Assembly: GCF_900111885.1 (NCBI RefSeq)
Contig: NZ_FOKG01000025.1
Coordinates: 1 to 64,000 of the forward strand
From: Amycolatopsis marina
GTDB lineage: Bacteria; Actinomycetota; Actinomycetes; Mycobacteriales; Pseudonocardiaceae
Length of the DNA: 64,000 nt
Direction of reading: 5' to 3'
Below are positions 7,421-16,444 of the stretch, piece after piece. The notes below the pieces were generated by a model, which was given only the letters and a program-made list of their open reading frames with translations, was not told where the DNA came from and ran no database searches. A program made the translations under genes and the position numbers. Position 1 is the stretch's first letter; each line of letters begins with the position of its first letter.

Positions 7421-9058
7421 GTGAGCAATGGCCCGCTGATCGTCCAGTCCGACAAGACCGTCCTGCTCGAAGTCGACCACGAGCAGGCCGACGACGCCCG
7501 GATGGCGATCGCTCCGTTCGCCGAACTGGAGCGCGCGCCGGAACACATGCACACCTACCGGGTCACCCCGCTCGCGCTGTGGAACGCACGAGCGGCGGGG
7601 CACGACGCCGAGCAGGTGGTCGACGCGCTCACGAGCTATTCGCGCTTCCCTGTGCCACAGCCACTGCTGATCGACGTGGTGGACACCATGAGCAGGTTCG
7701 GCAGGCTGCAGATCACCAACCACCCGGCACACGGGCTGGTCATGGCGACCACCGACCGGGCCGTGCTGGAAGAGGTCCTGCGGAGCAAGAAGATCAACCC
7801 GATGCTCGGCACCCGGATCGACGAGGACACCGTGCTCGTGCACCCGTCCGAGCGGGGCAGGCTCAAGCAGGCGCTGTTGAAGGTCGGCTGGCCCGCCGAG
7901 GACCTGGCCGGGTACGTCGACGGTGAAGCGCATCCCATCGCACTCGACGAGCGGGATTGGCAACTGCGGGAGTACCAGCGCCAGGCGGTGCAGGCGTTCT
8001 GGGCAGGCGGTTCCGGTGTCGTGGTGCTGCCCTGCGGCGCGGGCAAGACCCTGGTCGGCGCCGCCGCGATGGCCCAGGCAGGGGCGACGACCCTGATCCT
8101 GGTGACCAACACCGTCGCGGGCAGGCAGTGGAAGCGTGAACTGGTGGCGCGCACGTCGCTCACCGAGGAGGAGATCGGCGAGTACTCCGGCGAGCGCAAG
8201 GAGATCCGCCCGGTCACCATCGCGACCTACCAGGTCGTCACCCGTAAGACGAAGGGCGAGTACCGGCACCTGGAGCTGTTCGACTCCAGGGACTGGGGAC
8301 TGGTGGTCTACGACGAGGTGCACCTGCTGCCCGCGCCGGTGTTCCGGATGACCGCGGACCTGCAGTCCCGGCGCAGGCTCGGGCTGACGGCGACACTCGT
8401 GCGCGAGGACGGCCGGGAGGGCGACGTGTTCTCACTGATCGGCCCGAAGCGCTACGACGTGCCGTGGCGCGACATCGAGGCGCAGGGATGGATCGCGCCC
8501 GCGGAGTGCATCGAGGTGCGCGTGACCCTCACCGAGGCGGAGCGCATCGCGTACGCCACGGCGGAGGCCGAGGAGCGCTACCGGCTCGCCGCGACGGCGC
8601 ACACGAAGACGGCGGTGATCAAGTCCATAGTGGACAAGCATGCCGGGGAACAGATACTGGTGATCGGGGCCTACCTCGATCAGCTCGAGGAACTCGGCGA
8701 CGAGCTCGACGCTCCGGTGATCCAGGGCTCGACCCGCAACAAGGAGCGGGAGTCGCTGTTCGAGGCGTTCCGACAGGGCGAGATCAACACCCTGGTGGTG
8801 TCGAAGGTGGCCAACTTCTCCATCGACCTGCCGGAGGCCTCGGTGGCCATCCAGATCTCCGGCACCTTCGGCTCCCGGCAGGAGGAGGCACAGCGCCTCG
8901 GCAGGCTGCTGCGCCCGAAGGCCGACGGCAGGCAGGCGCACTTCTACTCCGTCGTCTCCCGCGACACCGTGGACACCGAGTACGCCGCCCACCGCCAGCG
9001 CTTCCTCGCCGAACAGGGCTACGCCTACACAATCCACGACGCCGACGCCTACCTCTGA
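7421..9058 (+). CDS. DNA repair helicase XPB
   Basis: Bacterial XPB-type superfamily 2 helicase (545 aa), usual length for actinobacteria. An N-terminal damage-recognition-like domain (residues 1-170) precedes the motor. Walker A is LPCGAGKTL at 203-211, the Walker B box is DEVH at 298-301, and the XPB-specific RED motif lies at 328-330 in LVREDGR. The C-terminal helicase domain includes QEEAQRLGRLLRP. The start is the GTG at 7421 behind AAAGGA. It likely unwinds damaged DNA; bacterial homologues work without a TFIIH complex. Confidence 0.92.
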   Translation: MSNGPLIVQSDKTVLLEVDHEQADDARMAIAPFAELERAPEHMHTYRVTPLALWNARAAGHDAEQVVDALTSYSRFPVPQPLLIDVVDTMSRFGRLQITNHPAHGLVMATTDRAVLEEVLRSKKINPMLGTRIDEDTVLVHPSERGRLKQALLKVGWPAEDLAGYVDGEAHPIALDERDWQLREYQRQAVQAFWAGGSGVVVLPCGAGKTLVGAAAMAQAGATTLILVTNTVAGRQWKRELVARTSLTEEEIGEYSGERKEIRPVTIATYQVVTRKTKGEYRHLELFDSRDWGLVVYDEVHLLPAPVFRMTADLQSRRRLGLTATLVREDGREGDVFSLIGPKRYDVPWRDIEAQGWIAPAECIEVRVTLTEAERIAYATAEAEERYRLAATAHTKTAVIKSIVDKHAGEQILVIGAYLDQLEELGDELDAPVIQGSTRNKERESLFEAFRQGEINTLVVSKVANFSIDLPEASVAIQISGTFGSRQEEAQRLGRLLRPKADGRQAHFYSVVSRDTVDTEYAAHRQRFLAEQGYAYTIHDADAYL

Positions 9059-9257
9059 CAGCACCCCTGTGCGCGTCCTGTGCACCCCTGTGCGCGTTCC
9101 AGGGACAGCCGTGTGCGCTCTGCGCCGCACCCCCGCGCACCCACACGGATGAGATCCGCTCCAGCCATTCGGGGCGCCCCAAAACTGTCAGACCCTCGAA
9201 CTAGTGTTCGATCCGTTGTCGCGGACACCGCCGAACACCGACTCGAGGGGACTCGCC

Positions 9258-10016
9258 ATGACCGTGGTCCAGCTGCACCCGCACAACCCCACCACCGAGC
9301 TCGCCCTTCCGCCCGGCCGCTGGCAGGGCAGGCTGTGGGTGTCGGACTCCCCGCTCGACGACCCGAACCGGTACCTCGCGTGTGTCGCCGCCCATCCGCG
9401 CACCGGCCTGTGGCCGGTGCTGATTCCACGGGACTCCCGCTTCGAGCGCAGCGGTGAGGACTGGACGGTCGACAGGGGCAGGCTCGCGCCCGCGGATGAC
9501 CGAATCGCCGACGTCGACGTGGCCAGGACACTCGCCGGATGGTGGCGCGAGCCGTGCTGTGACGGCACCTGCCTGCGCCCGTTCGGCACGGAGTTTCCCG
9601 GGCTCGCGCAGCGGTCGGCACGCAGGGCCGATCCGCTCGCCGAGGCGGGCAACACGGGCTCGATCCTCGCCGCGCGGGCGAACTGCCGCCTCGGCCTGAT
9701 CGAGACCGAACGGCCCGCCGACGTGCCCGCGCTACTCGGCTGGGCCGGAATGATCAACACCACCGACGACGTCGCGGCTGTCTCGGCCGTACTGCGCAGC
9801 TGGGAGGAGCGGTTCGGCGCGGTGCTGATCGCGCTGGGGTTCGACTCACTGGAACTCTCCGTGGCCGCCCCGCCGAAGTCCAGGGACCACTCGCTGGCGC
9901 TGGCCGCCGAGCACCGCGCCTTCTGCCTGGAGAACTTCACCGGCCAACCAGGCGGCATGCGGGAGTTCGGCGCGGATCTCGCCGGCCGCAGGCGATGGCG
10001 CTTCTGGTGGGACTGA
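9258..10016 (+). CDS. DUF4253 domain-containing protein
   Basis: Soluble protein of 252 aa, function unknown. The C-terminal half matches DUF4253: VPALLGWAGMINTTDD, VLRSWEERFGAVLIALGFDSLELSVA, LAAEHRAFCLEN and the ending RRRWRFWWD. The N-terminal half, from LPPGRWQGRLWVS, is a more variable SMI1/KNR4-like companion segment. The ATG at 9258 is preferred over the upstream frame opening at 9204 because similarity begins at MTVVQLHPH. DUF4253 proteins are scattered and are sometimes immunity-like, but nothing nearby looks like a toxin. Confidence 0.75.
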   Translation: MTVVQLHPHNPTTELALPPGRWQGRLWVSDSPLDDPNRYLACVAAHPRTGLWPVLIPRDSRFERSGEDWTVDRGRLAPADDRIADVDVARTLAGWWREPCCDGTCLRPFGTEFPGLAQRSARRADPLAEAGNTGSILAARANCRLGLIETERPADVPALLGWAGMINTTDDVAAVSAVLRSWEERFGAVLIALGFDSLELSVAAPPKSRDHSLALAAEHRAFCLENFTGQPGGMREFGADLAGRRRWRFWWD

Positions 10017-10064
10017 ACGTCGCGCTGCCTATCCTTGTCGGATGGCACGTTTACCGGGTCCGCG

Positions 10065-10817
10065 ATGAGCAGGAGCACCAGCTCCCACGGTGCGTCCGGC
10101 GGCGGCTTCATCCGTGACGTGCGGCTCAGCGCGGAGTCCGCCACCGGCCGCTATCCGTTCACCCTGCCTGTGGTGCAACAGCTGGCCGGCATCGAGCATC
10201 TGGCGCTCGATCCGGCTGTGACGTTCCTGGTCGGCGAGAACGGCACAGGCAAGTCCACCCTGGTCGAAGGGCTCGCGGTTGCCGCCGGTTTCCTGGGTGA
10301 CTATCTAGTGCTGCGCTGGGGCATCCACAAACCACGCACCGGCTACTTCCTTCGTGCGGAGGCGTACTACAACGTCGCCACCGAGATCGAGTATCTCGAC
10401 AAGCAAAGCCCGTACCCGCTGCTACCCGCCTACGGCGGTGTCTCACCGCACGAACGCTCTCACGGGGAGTCCTTTCTGGACCTGGTGATCCACCGTTTCG
10501 GGCCGAACGGGCTCTACGTGCTCGACGAACCCGAGTCGGCACTGTCGGTACGGGGCTGCCTTTCCCTGATCACCCGCATCGCTGACCTGGTGGCGCAGGG
10601 CAGCCAGTTCGTCATCGCGACCCACTCGCCGGTACTGCTCGCCGCACCCGGTGCGCGGATCCTGCAGATCGACGACGACGGCGCGATCGAGCAGGTCCAC
10701 TACGACCAGGCTCTTCCGGTGGCCCTGACCCGGAGGTTTCTCAACGAACCCGAAGCCTTCCTGCGGTATCTGCTCGATGATCGCGACGCCACCCGTCCGG
10801 ACAGTGCGGTGACCTGA
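10065..10817 (+). CDS. AAA family ATPase, small OLD/SbcC-like
   Basis: Compact ABC/AAA-type ATPase of about 250 aa. Walker A is FLVGENGTGKST near residue 54, Walker B is LYVLDEPESALS, and a His-switch-like segment FVIATHSPVLLA follows. The YGGVSPHERSHGESFLDLV region provides the signature-like motif. This is the single-gene AAA_21/AAA_27 type common in actinobacteria, without an attached nuclease. Start choice is uncertain: a TTG at 10035 is in frame 30 bases upstream, and neither start has a clear ribosome site. It probably acts alone; its role is unknown. Confidence 0.75.
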   Translation: MSRSTSSHGASGGGFIRDVRLSAESATGRYPFTLPVVQQLAGIEHLALDPAVTFLVGENGTGKSTLVEGLAVAAGFLGDYLVLRWGIHKPRTGYFLRAEAYYNVATEIEYLDKQSPYPLLPAYGGVSPHERSHGESFLDLVIHRFGPNGLYVLDEPESALSVRGCLSLITRIADLVAQGSQFVIATHSPVLLAAPGARILQIDDDGAIEQVHYDQALPVALTRRFLNEPEAFLRYLLDDRDATRPDSAVT

Positions 10818-10897
10818 CGGACAGTGCCCGGATCGCGGCTGGTCCGGATTCGATTCGCGCTGTCCGGGTAACCCCTCGCCGACATGTTGACGAGGAG

Positions 10898-11788
10898 ATG
10901 ATGACCGAAATCCGGATCGGCACCTCGGGCTGGCTGTACCCACCATGGCGGGGCGTCTTCTACCCCAAGGGGCTGCCCCAGCGCCGGGAACTGGAGTACC
11001 TGTCGCGGCGGCTGCGCACGGTGGAGATCAACGGCTCGTTCTACTCGCTGCAACGCCCGGAGCGCTACCGGACATGGTTCGAGCAGACACCGGACGACTT
11101 CGTGTTCGCGGTCAAGGGCGGGCGGTTCATCACGCATCTGAAGCAACTGCGCGACGTGGAGACCCCGCTGGCGAACTTCTTCGCCTCGGGACCGCTCGCA
11201 CTCGGGCACAAACTGGGACCACTGCTCTGGCAGCTGCCTGCCCGGCTGCCGTTCGACGTGGATCGGCTGACGACGTTCTTCCGGCTGCTGCCCCGCAGTA
11301 CGACGGAGGCCGCGGCACTGGCTCGGCGGCACGATGACCGGCTGAAGGGAGATCCCTGGACCGATCCCGGCGAGGAGCGTCGCCTGCGGCACGCGCTCGA
11401 AGTCCGCCACCCCGGTTTCGCGACCGCCGAGCTGGTGGACCTGCTGCGCGAACACGACATCGCACTCGTGGTCGCGGACTCGGCAGGCACCTGGCCGTAC
11501 CTGGAGGACGTGACGTCCGACCTGGTCTATGTGCGCCTGCACGGCGACGAGGAGCTGTACACCAGCGGCTACGGCGCCGAGGCGCTGGACCGCTGGGCAC
11601 GGCGGATCACCGACTGGGCCAGGGGCGGCAGCCCCCGGACCGAGCACACGGTCGGGAGCCGGGCGCCGCGCAGCCGGAGGGACGTGTTCGTCTACTTCGA
11701 CAACGACGCCAAGGTGCACGCGCCGACCGACGCGATCGCGCTCGCCGAACTTCTGGGCGTCGGCGCCGTCCGGAATCCGGACGTGTGA
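10898..11788 (+). CDS. DUF72 family protein (YecE-like)
   Basis: TIM-barrel protein of 296 aa in the DUF72 family, whose biochemical role is unsettled. Recognisable segments are RIGTSGWLYPPWRGVFYPKGL, TVEINGSFYSLQ, FVFAVKGGRFITH and YVRLHGDEELYTSGY. The protein lacks a signal peptide. Two adjacent ATG codons (10898 and 10901) directly follow GAGGAG; the second has the better spacing. It runs in the same direction as the AAA ATPase with an 80-base gap, so shared transcription is possible but not shown. Confidence 0.85.
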   Translation: MMTEIRIGTSGWLYPPWRGVFYPKGLPQRRELEYLSRRLRTVEINGSFYSLQRPERYRTWFEQTPDDFVFAVKGGRFITHLKQLRDVETPLANFFASGPLALGHKLGPLLWQLPARLPFDVDRLTTFFRLLPRSTTEAAALARRHDDRLKGDPWTDPGEERRLRHALEVRHPGFATAELVDLLREHDIALVVADSAGTWPYLEDVTSDLVYVRLHGDEELYTSGYGAEALDRWARRITDWARGGSPRTEHTVGSRAPRSRRDVFVYFDNDAKVHAPTDAIALAELLGVGAVRNPDV

Positions 11789-11847
11789 GTACGATATTCG
11801 GGTAATCGGCCTTCTCCTCAAGGCCCCGGAGTTGCCATACTGCCGCC

Positions 11848-12588
11848 GTGACCGATGCCGATCGCGTTGTCGACGCCGCAGCCCCCGCACCGGACCGACC
11901 AGACCGGTGGAGTTCCGTACACGGCCACGACTACCGCGGAGTCCCCTACCGTCCGGCACGGATGCCCGTCGAGGCATCGCTGTGCGCCGCCGCGGAACTT
12001 CGTGCACGGATGGACACCAGGCGGACCGTGCGGAGGTTCTCCACCGATCCCGTTCCCGAGCAGGTCGTGCTCGACGCGATCGCCGTCGCCTCGACGGCTC
12101 CGAGCGGCGCGCACCAGCAGCCGTGGACGTTCGTGCTGGTGGAGGATCCCGAACTGCGCCGCAGGATCCGGGAGGAGGCCGAGCGGGAGGAACGGATCTC
12201 CTACGAGGGCAGGCTGGGCGAGGAGTGGCTGGCAGCTCTGCGGCCGCTGGGCACCGACGACGTGAAACCGCACCTCACCGATGCGCCTTACCTGGTCGTC
12301 GTCTTTCAGCAGCGGTTCACGCTGTTGGACGACGGGAGTGTGCGCAAGCACTACTACGTCGACGAGTCCGTGGGGATCGCCGTCGGAATGCTGCTCACCG
12401 CCCTGCACCTGGCCGGGCTCGCCGCCCTCACCCACACGCCCTCACCGATGAAGTTCCTCAGCGAGGTGCTGGACAGGCCCCGCAACGAGAAGGCGTTCGC
12501 GGTGATCCCCGTCGGGTACCCCGCAGCGGACTGCGAGGTACCCGATCTGGTCCGCAAGTCACTGGACCAGGTGCTCGTCCGGAAGTGA
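11848..12588 (+). CDS. Nitroreductase-fold flavoprotein, iodotyrosine-deiodinase-like
   Basis: FMN-dependent nitroreductase-superfamily protein (246 aa). RRTVRRFS near residue 57, STAPSGAHQQPWTFVLV and a long middle section KHYYVDESVGIAVGMLL are like bacterial iodotyrosine deiodinase homologues, and LTHTPSPMKFLSEVLDRPRNEKAFAVIPVGYP is characteristic of that branch rather than of NfsA/NfsB. The likely chemistry is reductive dehalogenation or nitroreduction of a small aromatic; the substrate cannot be read from sequence. It is convergent with the PfpI-type gene (3-base gap). Confidence 0.75.
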   Translation: MTDADRVVDAAAPAPDRPDRWSSVHGHDYRGVPYRPARMPVEASLCAAAELRARMDTRRTVRRFSTDPVPEQVVLDAIAVASTAPSGAHQQPWTFVLVEDPELRRRIREEAEREERISYEGRLGEEWLAALRPLGTDDVKPHLTDAPYLVVVFQQRFTLLDDGSVRKHYYVDESVGIAVGMLLTALHLAGLAALTHTPSPMKFLSEVLDRPRNEKAFAVIPVGYPAADCEVPDLVRKSLDQVLVRK

Positions 12589-12591
12589 GCG

Positions 12592-13176
12592 TCAGACGCT
12601 GCTGCGGGCTTGCTGACGGTGCGCGCCCTCGCCGATCTCCTCGACCATCTTGTCGCAGAAGGCGGGCAGGTCGTCCGGCTTCCGGCTGGTCACGAAGCCC
12701 GAGTCCACGACGACCTCCTCGTCGACCCACTCCGCGCCCGCGTTGCGCAGATCGGTCTGCAGACTCGGCCAGGACGTCATCCGGCGGCCGCGGACCACGT
12801 CGGCCTCGATGAGGGTCCATGGGGCGTGGCAGATCGCCGCGACCGGCTTGCCCTTGGCGAAGAATTCGCCGACGAACCGCACCACGTCGGCGTTCATCCG
12901 CAGGAAGTCCGGGTTGGCCACCCCTCCCGGCAGCACCAGGCCGTCATAGTCGTCCACGGAGACCTCGGTCACCACCTTGTCCACGGGAAAGGTGTCGCCC
13001 TTGTCCAGGTGATTGAACCCCTGGATGGTCCCGGGCTCGACGGACACCAGCTCGGGCTGGCCGCCCGCGTCCTGCACGGCCTTCCACGGCTCGGTCAGCT
13101 CCACCTGCTCGGTGCCTTCCGGCGCCGCGACAAAGGCCACTCGGCGTCCACTGAGTGTGTCCGACACGTTCGTCAC
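12592..13176 (-). CDS. PfpI/DJ-1 family type 1 glutamine amidotransferase-like protein
   Basis: DJ-1/PfpI-superfamily protein of 194 aa. The nucleophile elbow is AAICHAPWTLIEA with Cys in the usual position, preceded by LVLPGGVANPDFLR, and GRRMTSWPSLQTDLRNAGAEWVDEEVVVD is standard for the PfpI group. Related proteins are described as proteases, deglycases or general stress proteins (YhbO-like). A GTG start follows TGAGGA. The neighbours do not define its role. Confidence 0.85.
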   Translation of the reverse strand: MTNVSDTLSGRRVAFVAAPEGTEQVELTEPWKAVQDAGGQPELVSVEPGTIQGFNHLDKGDTFPVDKVVTEVSVDDYDGLVLPGGVANPDFLRMNADVVRFVGEFFAKGKPVAAICHAPWTLIEADVVRGRRMTSWPSLQTDLRNAGAEWVDEEVVVDSGFVTSRKPDDLPAFCDKMVEEIGEGAHRQQARSSV

Positions 13177-13264
13177 TCCTCACTTGCTGTGGGTTGTGCA
13201 CTGAATCGGCTACCCGCGCCCCCACGCGCCAAACCGGCCACGCAGGCACTGGCATGATCGGGTG

Positions 13265-14236
13265 ATGGACCTCGCCACTGCCCGGGTTTACGCGATCGGA
13301 CTACGCAATCGTTTCCGTGGAATCACCGTGCGGGAAGGAGTTCTGCTGCACGGGCAGGCAGGCTGGGGCGAGTTCTGCCCGTTCGGCGACTACTCCGACG
13401 ACGAGTGCGTTCCCTGGCTCCGGTCGGCACTCGAAGCCGCCGAGCGGGGATGGCCCGCACCGCTCCGGGACCGGGTGCGGGTCAACGCCACCGTTCCCGT
13501 GGTGGGCCCGCAGGAGGCATACGACATCGCCGTGGAATCGGGCTGCCGAACCGCCAAGATCAAGGTCGCCGATGCCCGTTCCACCCATGTCGAGGACTGC
13601 GAGCGGGTCGCGGCGGTACGCGACGCGCTCGGTGCGGGGGGCGCGATCCGGGTGGACGCCAACGGCGCATGGGAAACCGACGCGGCGGTGTCGGCGATCG
13701 CGGACCTCGACCGGGCTGCCGGTGGTCTCGAATACGTCGAGCAGCCCTGCCCCACCATCGAGGAGCTCGCCGCGGTTCGCCGCAGGACGCACGTGCGGAT
13801 CGCGGCGGACGAGTCGATCCGCCGGGCCGAGGACCCCATGAAGGTCGCGGTCTCCGGTGCCGCCGACGTGGCCGTGCTCAAGGTCGCCCCGCTGGGCGGG
13901 GTGCGGCGTGCGCTGGAGGTCGCCGAGTCCTGCGGACTGCCGTGCGTGGTGTCCTCCGCCGTGGAGAGCAGTGTCGGCCTTGCCGCGGAACTCGCGCTGG
14001 CCGCGGCCCTGCCGGAACTCGACTTCGCCTGTGGCCTCGGCACGACCTCCCTGCTGTCCGCGGATGTCACCGCCAGCTCACTGACGCCTGTGGACGGCGA
14101 GTTGACGGTGCGAACACAAGCGCCCGAACCGGATCTCTTCGGTTACGTCGCCGCCGACCGGGTGACGCGGGACCGCTGGCTCGACCGGCTGCACCGCGTA
14201 GCCGGACGCCGGGAGTTCGTCGACGAGTTCCGGTGA
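13265..14236 (+). CDS. menC: o-Succinylbenzoate synthase
   Basis: Enolase-superfamily enzyme of about 323 aa that dehydrates SHCHC to o-succinylbenzoate in menaquinone synthesis. The catalytic Lys lies in TAKIKVA, metal ligands in RVDANGAW, VEQP and AADESIR, and the second Lys in VLKVAPLGG. This set matches actinobacterial MenC. A GTG three bases before the ATG could also be used. The last codons form one arm of a long inverted repeat shared with the convergent oxidoreductase. No other men genes are in the window. Confidence 0.9.
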   Translation: MDLATARVYAIGLRNRFRGITVREGVLLHGQAGWGEFCPFGDYSDDECVPWLRSALEAAERGWPAPLRDRVRVNATVPVVGPQEAYDIAVESGCRTAKIKVADARSTHVEDCERVAAVRDALGAGGAIRVDANGAWETDAAVSAIADLDRAAGGLEYVEQPCPTIEELAAVRRRTHVRIAADESIRRAEDPMKVAVSGAADVAVLKVAPLGGVRRALEVAESCGLPCVVSSAVESSVGLAAELALAAALPELDFACGLGTTSLLSADVTASSLTPVDGELTVRTQAPEPDLFGYVAADRVTRDRWLDRLHRVAGRREFVDEFR

Positions 14237-14273
14237 CGCGTGCCCCGTCACCGGGAACTCGTCGACGAACTCC
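14211..14273. terminator. Long inverted repeat spanning the ends of menC and the convergent oxidoreductase
   Basis: The final codons of menC read GGAGTTCGTCGACGAGTTCC then GGTGAC. After a short loop the same sequence returns in reverse complement with one extra base, forming arms of about 26 bases. Each arm is coding for the last residues of its gene. It probably serves as a bidirectional terminator, but it has no U-tract. Confidence 0.7.
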
Positions 14274-15411
14274 CGGTCGGCGCGCTCGGGACGGCGGATC
14301 GTGTGCGACGCTTCGGCCACCAGTAGCCGTGGCGAGTACGGCGGAGCAGGCGTAGCGAGGACACGGTCGAGCGGCATATCTGCTCCTTCACGAACGCCCC
14401 GGCCCTGCCCCGCAGCACCCACTCCTTCGGTGAGTCGTCGGCCCGCACGGCCTGGATGAGTCCGGCCCGCCTGCCAAGGCTGACGCACTGGATGAAGTAC
14501 CTGAAGTTCAACTGCGCTGGTTCCCTGCCTGCCGCCCGCGCGGTGATCGCATCGGCCGCGTGCGCGCCGACCGGCATCCCCGAGGCACAGGACATACGGA
14601 GTTCACCGACACCGGGAACGTGTACCGCAGCCGCGTCCCCCACGGCGTATACATCGGGGTGGGACAGCGAACGCAGCGTGTCGTCGACCCGAATCCGGCC
14701 ACGGTCGTCGACGTCCAGCCCGGCCTCGGCCGCCAGCGCGGACACGGCGAAGGACGCCGCCCAGACGATCACCTCGGCAGTGATGTCCCCTTTGTCGGTC
14801 CGCAGCATCCCTTCGTCCACATGCGACACTCGCACACCTGGGCGCACGGTGACGCCGAGCCGCTCGAGTGCGGCCCGCAGGTATTCCTTGCCCTTTACCG
14901 AAAGCCGATCTCCCGGTGCGTCGGCGGTGACGAGTTCGACTCCGCGGCCTGGGTAGGCCTCGGCCAACTCGGCGGCCATCTCGATGCCGGTCAGTCCGCC
15001 ACCGACGACCGCCACCGACCCGGCACCCGCACGCACCCGCTCACGCAGTTCGCTCGCGTTCTCCACGGTGAACGCGTGCTCCGCCACTCCCGGCGTCCTG
15101 GTGTCGGTGCGGCTGCCGAGCGCGTAAACCAGGATGTCGTAGGTGATCTCCCTGCCGCCGCCGGTGTGCACCGTCCGGCGCTCAGGGTCGATCGCGGTCA
15201 CCGTGTCGCGCACGGTCGCGATGTCCCTGCCCTTCGTGAACTCGGTCAGTGGAATCGACACGCTGGGCCTGCCCGCCACGTACTCGTGCAGGCGGATGCG
15301 CTCGGTGAAGTCCGCCGCCGTATCCACGATCGTGACGCGCTGGCCCCGGCCGAGCCGCAGTGCGGTGGTCAGGCCCGCATATCCAGCACCAAGTACAACG
15401 ACGTGTGTCAT
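14248..15411 (-). CDS. NAD(P)/FAD-dependent oxidoreductase, NDH-2-like
   Basis: Flavoprotein of 387 aa with two dinucleotide-binding folds: VVVLGAGYAGLTTALRLG at the N-terminus for FAD, and VAVVGGGLTGIEMAAELAE near residue 150 for NAD(P)H. PDVYAVGDAAAVH is the second FAD-contact motif. This is the Ndh/FSP1-like oxidoreductase group. ATG at 15411 follows AAGGAGG. It lies 62 bases downstream of an ECF41 sigma gene and behind a matching promoter, so it is the probable target of that sigma factor. The C-terminal tail (SSSTSSR) is encoded by the inverted repeat and is probably not functional. Confidence 0.85.
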   Translation of the reverse strand: MTHVVVLGAGYAGLTTALRLGRGQRVTIVDTAADFTERIRLHEYVAGRPSVSIPLTEFTKGRDIATVRDTVTAIDPERRTVHTGGGREITYDILVYALGSRTDTRTPGVAEHAFTVENASELRERVRAGAGSVAVVGGGLTGIEMAAELAEAYPGRGVELVTADAPGDRLSVKGKEYLRAALERLGVTVRPGVRVSHVDEGMLRTDKGDITAEVIVWAASFAVSALAAEAGLDVDDRGRIRVDDTLRSLSHPDVYAVGDAAAVHVPGVGELRMSCASGMPVGAHAADAITARAAGREPAQLNFRYFIQCVSLGRRAGLIQAVRADDSPKEWVLRGRAGAFVKEQICRSTVSSLRLLRRTRHGYWWPKRRTRSAVPSAPTGSSSTSSR

Positions 15412-15436
15412 GTCTGCCTCCTTCGTATGCAAGGGA

Positions 15437-15463
15437 GACGACACAACGAGGCAGAACGTGACC
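15437..15463 (-). promoter_or_regulatory. ECF41-type promoter for the oxidoreductase
   Basis: On the minus strand the -35 element GGTCACG (15463-15457) is separated by exactly 16 bases from CGTC (15440-15437). The published ECF41 target motif is TGTCACA-N16-CGTC. The match in sequence, spacing and position, 26 bases before the oxidoreductase start and just after the sigma gene, is strong. Confidence 0.75.
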
Positions 15464-15473
15464 ATGACTCGGG

Positions 15474-16337
15474 TCACATCGGGAGATGGCGCAACTTCTC
15501 GGGATTGAGCACGACGTCCACCTCGGTGATCAGGCCCTCGTGGACGGAGAACGCGAGCACGCTGTTCACCGCGCCGGATGCCTCCCGGATCACCAGGCCC
15601 GGTTCGGAGTTGACCAGTTCCAGCCGCGCGGAAAGCCCTCTCCCGACATAGAACTTCTCGACCAGCCCGGTCAGCAGCCTGCTGACCTTCTCCCTGCCGG
15701 AGACCGGAACCCTGGCCGCGTTGACCACTCCGCCGCCGTCGGCGCGCCAGACCACGTCGGGATCCAGCACCGCCACCAGCCCCGGCAGGTCTCCGGTTTC
15801 CACGGCCGCGGCGAAGGCCTCCACGGCCTTCCGGTGCGCGGGCAGGTCGACCGACCGCCGTGGTCCGTACTCCTGGACCTGCCTGCGCGCACGGGATGCG
15901 GCCTGGCGCACGGCCTGGGTACTCCGACCGACGATTCCGGCGATCTCGCCGAACGGCACGGCGAAGACGTCGTGCAGCACCAGAGCGGTCCGCTCGGCAG
16001 GGCTCAGCCGTTCCAGCACGGCGAGCATGGCAACGCTCACCGACTCGTCCATGGTGATCCGCGCTTCCGGATTCGGGTCGCCGGACAGCAGCGGCTCCGG
16101 CAGCCATTCGCCCACATAGGACTCCCGCCGAGCGCGGGCGGAGGTGAGCATGTCATAGCAGATCCGGCTCACGATCGTGGTGAGGAAGGCACGCGGCTCG
16201 ACCACCGCGTCACGGTCGGTGCCCTGCCAGCGCAGCCAGGCATCCTGAACGGCGTCATCGGCATCGCTGATGGTGCCGGTGATCCGGTAGGCCACCGCCC
16301 AGAGATGTTGCCGACACTCCTCGAACTCGTCACTCAC
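15474..16337 (-). CDS. sigJ: ECF41-family RNA polymerase sigma factor (SigJ-like)
   Basis: ECF sigma factor of about 287 aa with a SnoaL-like C-terminal extension. Region 2 spans residues 1-80 and region 4 about 105-160 (LSPAERTALVLHDVFAVPFGEIA). The ECF41 hallmarks are present: WLPEP at 78-82 in the linker, DGGG at 200-203 and NPEKL at 278-282, the last matching the NPDKL motif through which the extension controls activity. There is no anti-sigma gene, as expected for the group. Two GTG starts nine bases apart (16346, 16337) are possible. The next gene is a typical ECF41 target, an oxidoreductase. Confidence 0.9.
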   Translation of the reverse strand: MSDEFEECRQHLWAVAYRITGTISDADDAVQDAWLRWQGTDRDAVVEPRAFLTTIVSRICYDMLTSARARRESYVGEWLPEPLLSGDPNPEARITMDESVSVAMLAVLERLSPAERTALVLHDVFAVPFGEIAGIVGRSTQAVRQAASRARRQVQEYGPRRSVDLPAHRKAVEAFAAAVETGDLPGLVAVLDPDVVWRADGGGVVNAARVPVSGREKVSRLLTGLVEKFYVGRGLSARLELVNSEPGLVIREASGAVNSVLAFSVHEGLITEVDVVLNPEKLRHLPM

Positions 16338-16444
16338 CCTGCACACTCAAGCACACCCCCTACCGATCTCGGGGTCCGCGGCTCCGGGTGCACTCCGGGG
16401 CCTTCCCTGATGTGCCACGACCTCGCGCGGAGCACCATTGAGTC

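Noticed and set aside
9059..9257. Repeated CACCCCTGTGCGCG words after the XPB gene
   Set aside because: Only two partial copies of a simple word; no structure or recurrence elsewhere in the window.
14248..16107. A long open frame that appears to fuse sigma-factor and oxidoreductase regions
   Set aside because: The upstream part is an out-of-frame shadow of the ECF41 gene; the true start is the ATG at 15411 behind AAGGAGG.
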